This document shows positions 3,889 through 6,456 of a stretch of DNA of 6,456 bases, piece by piece. The notes beneath the pieces were generated by a model. It was not told the origin of the DNA. It worked only from the letters and a program-made list of their open reading frames with translations, and did no database searches. Location of the stretch: contig MUGC01000067.1 of assembly GCA_002900535.1 (NCBI GenBank), forward strand, positions 1-6,456, given 5' to 3'. A program made the translations under genes and the position numbers. Source of the stretch: Thermoplasmata archaeon M9B1D. Lineage in GTDB: Archaea > Thermoplasmatota > E2 > DHVEG-1. How positions within the stretch are numbered: the stretch's first letter is position 1; every line of letters starts with the position of its first letter.

Positions 3889-6456
3889 ATGCGATTTAAA
3901 AAAATATTGCTAGTATATATACTTTTAATACTTTTTACACCAGTTGTAACCATAGGTATAAGCGCAGATAGTAACCCCCCTACATGGGATAAAAGCTGGT
4001 CTTATAGAAAAGAAATAGTTTTGCCAATTTCAACAAATAACTCATATGAAATTTTTCAGCCAATAGATGTCGATATAAAATTTGATAATCTTTGCTGGGC
4101 TGAAAATGAAGAAAAACATTCTGTTAGAGTAGTATGTTGGTATGAAAACGAGTGGCATGAATTGGAATCACAGATATACGATCTTGATTATAACAAACCT
4201 AATTTTATTTCTAGATGTGGTCTTGTTTTTTTAATACCTGAATTTGCAGATGGAACTGAAAGATATTTTGTTTATTACGATAACACTGAGAAAAAATCAC
4301 CAAACTATCCAGATCATGTAAATGTAGAAGATTCGTATTATTATTTTGAACCTATTTCAGGTATTTCAGCTGAAGGAGATTATTATAAGATTATAGAAGA
4401 CGGCTATGTTGTATATGGGGTAGGTCAAAAGGGGAAAGTACTAGACAGAAGACTTTCTCAAGTAGTTATTAAAGAAAAACCTAAAACAGAGGATTTTGGA
4501 CTTATTGAATCCGACATCATTGCTTCTTTTTCTTTTTCTTATAATGATGGGTTTGAAGAAGAAGATGAAATATCATCAGACTACTCCCTTGTTTCAAAAG
4601 AAATAACTGTAGACGGTAATTTAATGGCTGAATTTAGAATTGTCAGTGAATCTAAAGACGAAAACCTTAGAACTTCAAATGTTTATAAATATTATTATTG
4701 TCCAAATAAAAATAAAAGAATAAACGTACACGTTACCCATCAAGTATTTAATGACGTAACAGTAAAAGGAATTATAAATGTTGATGGAAGATATGGTGCA
4801 ATTATTTCATATCAATCAAAAAGTGAAAAAGTCCAAAAAATGAGATTCGGTGAAATACTACCATTCTTACATTGTTATGATGAAAACAATAAAATAATAG
4901 AATATGAGATAAATCAAAACCCGGAGAACAAAGAACGTGAATGGATTGTACCTTATACAGATGATGTTGACTTAGGTGAAAAAGCATGGTTATCCTATGA
5001 CGAAGGAAAAACAGGTAAAGCCCATGCAGTAATATTTTCATCGAATAAAAATATTATAAAAACAGGAACCAATGAAAGAGATGGAATACAGCTAAAAGCA
5101 ACTGAAAAAGAATATCTAGATGCTCTTGGAGCTGAAATTGATTATGCTTCAATTAATTTTGGAAGAAACTCATATGAGAAAGGTGGCAACCAAGACTTAG
5201 ATATACCAGGTGATCTTTTTATTGAATATGATGCAGAGTTTTACACTTCCGAAGAGGGAGGCTACCCTGATGTAGTCAAAGAAAGTGAAATTTACAGGAC
5301 CCTTATTAAATATCGCCATGTAACTGAAGAGGATGATGGCGAAGGAGATCAATGTATATATAGGCTAGGTGTTATCCCTCGTTGGACTGGAGAAATATTT
5401 TCTCATCCACTTCTGAATAACTTAATAAAAATTAATTTAACACATGTTTATGCTGAATTATACCAAAATGATGATCTTATTTCAATAGGCTACGCAGTTA
5501 AACCCTTTCTTGGAGCACCTATTATACTGTTTCCTAAACTAGCAACAGGTGAATATATAGTTAAAGTTTTTCTAAAAGTACTAAATCGTACTCCTAAATT
5601 CATTGGTTTTGAAACAGTTGAAATTAATGAGGATAAAACTATAAATGTTCTATGTACTTGGCCGAAGAATATCATTATTCTAACTCGTGATCAAAATGGA
5701 AATTACATTGAAAATACAAATATAATATTATACAAAAATGAAACTGTTATCGCCAGCAATATTACAACAGGTAATTCCGATACTGTTTTTACAGTACCAA
5801 TCAATATTTTACAACCGTATATATTAAAAGCATATTATAAAGGTTTCAAAATATCTGATGAAGAAATTGGAGTTTTTAAAAATGAGATATACATTAGACT
5901 TGATCTCTACGATTTGAATATTAATATTACAGACGAACTGGGTCTTGCTCCAGGCGTTAATGTTAATCCATATATAACAAGCTCTATGATGAATGAAAAA
6001 ACATCAATAAATCCCCAAGAAATTTTTTCTGGAAAATACTTATTTACCAAAATTCCCAGCGCATTTTATGATCTATATATATCATACGGTAGCTTTTCAG
6101 ATATGTTTCATATTAAGGTACCAAATGCTAAATATCTAGATATAAAATTTAAAGCAAAATATGATCTTTCAATTTCTCTTTTAAACTCGCGTGGTAGTTC
6201 AATAGATTCAGATGGAAAAAAAATGAACATTTTTAGAGATGATATAAAAATCATAGACTCTGCTTATGTTGGTGATGATATTTTACTGCCACCTGGAAAA
6301 TATACTGTTAAGATTTATTATAGAGGCAGTTTGATAGGTGTTAAAAATATTAATTTAATAACTGATAAAAATATTAAAGTTGCTACAAAAATCGAATCTG
6401 TAATTCCAGTTCTTGTAACTGGTTTGGTGTTGGTTTTTATTGCAGAAATGATTCTT
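3889..6456 (+). CDS. Large secreted, membrane-anchored cell-surface protein with DUF2341-like N-terminal module (cut by the right window edge)
   Basis: The frame runs open for 856 codons to the window end; no stop is seen. I do not recognise a named gene. Residues 1-26 are a signal peptide (MRFKK, a hydrophobic core, cleavage likely after Ala26). Residues 33-132, from WDKSWSYRKEI to RYFVYYDN, resemble the DUF2341 module of archaeal and bacterial surface proteins. A long beta-rich centre follows (about 150-580), including EGDYYKIIEDGYVVYGVGQKG (162-182, read as two overlapping motifs) and AWLSYDEGKTGKAHAVIF (366-383); its fold might be a sugar-binding type sandwich, which is only a guess. Three consecutive units (585-666, 667-749, 750-837) look like carboxypeptidase-regulatory-type beta sandwiches, the last ending in LPPGKYTVKIYYRG. 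A membrane helix begins at about 838 and is cut. Six N-x-S/T sequons and seven cysteines suit an exported, glycosylated protein. An in-frame ATG at 3868 is possible, but the TATA box and signal peptide favour 3889. A structural, adhesive or ligand-binding surface role is inferred. Confidence 0.85.
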   Translation, partial: MRFKKILLVYILLILFTPVVTIGISADSNPPTWDKSWSYRKEIVLPISTNNSYEIFQPIDVDIKFDNLCWAENEEKHSVRVVCWYENEWHELESQIYDLDYNKPNFISRCGLVFLIPEFADGTERYFVYYDNTEKKSPNYPDHVNVEDSYYYFEPISGISAEGDYYKIIEDGYVVYGVGQKGKVLDRRLSQVVIKEKPKTEDFGLIESDIIASFSFSYNDGFEEEDEISSDYSLVSKEITVDGNLMAEFRIVSESKDENLRTSNVYKYYYCPNKNKRINVHVTHQVFNDVTVKGIINVDGRYGAIISYQSKSEKVQKMRFGEILPFLHCYDENNKIIEYEINQNPENKEREWIVPYTDDVDLGEKAWLSYDEGKTGKAHAVIFSSNKNIIKTGTNERDGIQLKATEKEYLDALGAEIDYASINFGRNSYEKGGNQDLDIPGDLFIEYDAEFYTSEEGGYPDVVKESEIYRTLIKYRHVTEEDDGEGDQCIYRLGVIPRWTGEIFSHPLLNNLIKINLTHVYAELYQNDDLISIGYAVKPFLGAPIILFPKLATGEYIVKVFLKVLNRTPKFIGFETVEINEDKTINVLCTWPKNIIILTRDQNGNYIENTNIILYKNETVIASNITTGNSDTVFTVPINILQPYILKAYYKGFKISDEEIGVFKNEIYIRLDLYDLNINITDELGLAPGVNVNPYITSSMMNEKTSINPQEIFSGKYLFTKIPSAFYDLYISYGSFSDMFHIKVPNAKYLDIKFKAKYDLSISLLNSRGSSIDSDGKKMNIFRDDIKIIDSAYVGDDILLPPGKYTVKIYYRGSLIGVKNINLITDKNIKVATKIESVIPVLVTGLVLVFIAEMIL

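Noticed and set aside
4802..5041. 79-codon open frame on the minus strand
   Set aside because: It is antisense to the surface-protein gene, which is continuously open on the plus strand; no promoter or ribosome binding site supports it.
5490..5675. 61-codon open frame on the minus strand
   Set aside because: It is also antisense to the surface-protein gene, with no supporting signal.

Overview
This is AT-rich DNA (roughly one third G+C by eye) from an archaeon, most likely an uncultured euryarchaeote. The evidence is a clear Nop5 (Nop56/58-type box C/D RNP protein), TATA boxes of the TTTATATA type about 26-35 bases ahead of start codons, T-rich tracts rather than hairpins after genes, and an archaeal-type PyrD/PyrK pair and YjbQ-family protein. 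The large secreted protein recalls cell-surface proteins of Thermoplasmata-like lineages, but the lineage assignment is inference.

Layout. Positions 1-324 (minus) hold the N-terminal 108 codons of a TrkH-type potassium transporter, cut by the left edge. Positions 390-1283 (minus) hold nop5, upstream of trkH on the same strand, with a T-rich 65-base gap. A 115-base divergent spacer (1284-1398) carries the pyrD promoter. Positions 1399-3083 (plus) hold pyrD and pyrK, overlapping by four bases. Together they should form the NAD-dependent class 1B dihydroorotate dehydrogenase (PyrD with FMN; PyrK with FAD and a 2Fe-2S cluster) that makes orotate for pyrimidine synthesis. Positions 3232-3651 (plus) hold a single-gene unit for a YjbQ/UPF0047 protein with its own TATA box. 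A 237-base, very AT-rich spacer follows. From 3889 (or 3868) to the right edge there is one uninterrupted reading frame for a large secreted, membrane-anchored surface protein, cut by the window.

Two things deserve most attention. First, pyrD has no ATG, GTG or TTG in frame where homology requires its start. A CTG at 1399, five bases after an AGGTG Shine-Dalgarno, is the best start; the alternative is a one-base deletion. Second, the surface protein has a DUF2341-like N-terminal module, a long unassigned beta-rich centre, and three tandem beta-sandwich-like units of 82-88 residues before a terminal membrane helix. I see no CRISPR array, RNA gene, insertion sequence, integrase or defence system. 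Apart from the surface protein the region looks like core genome.
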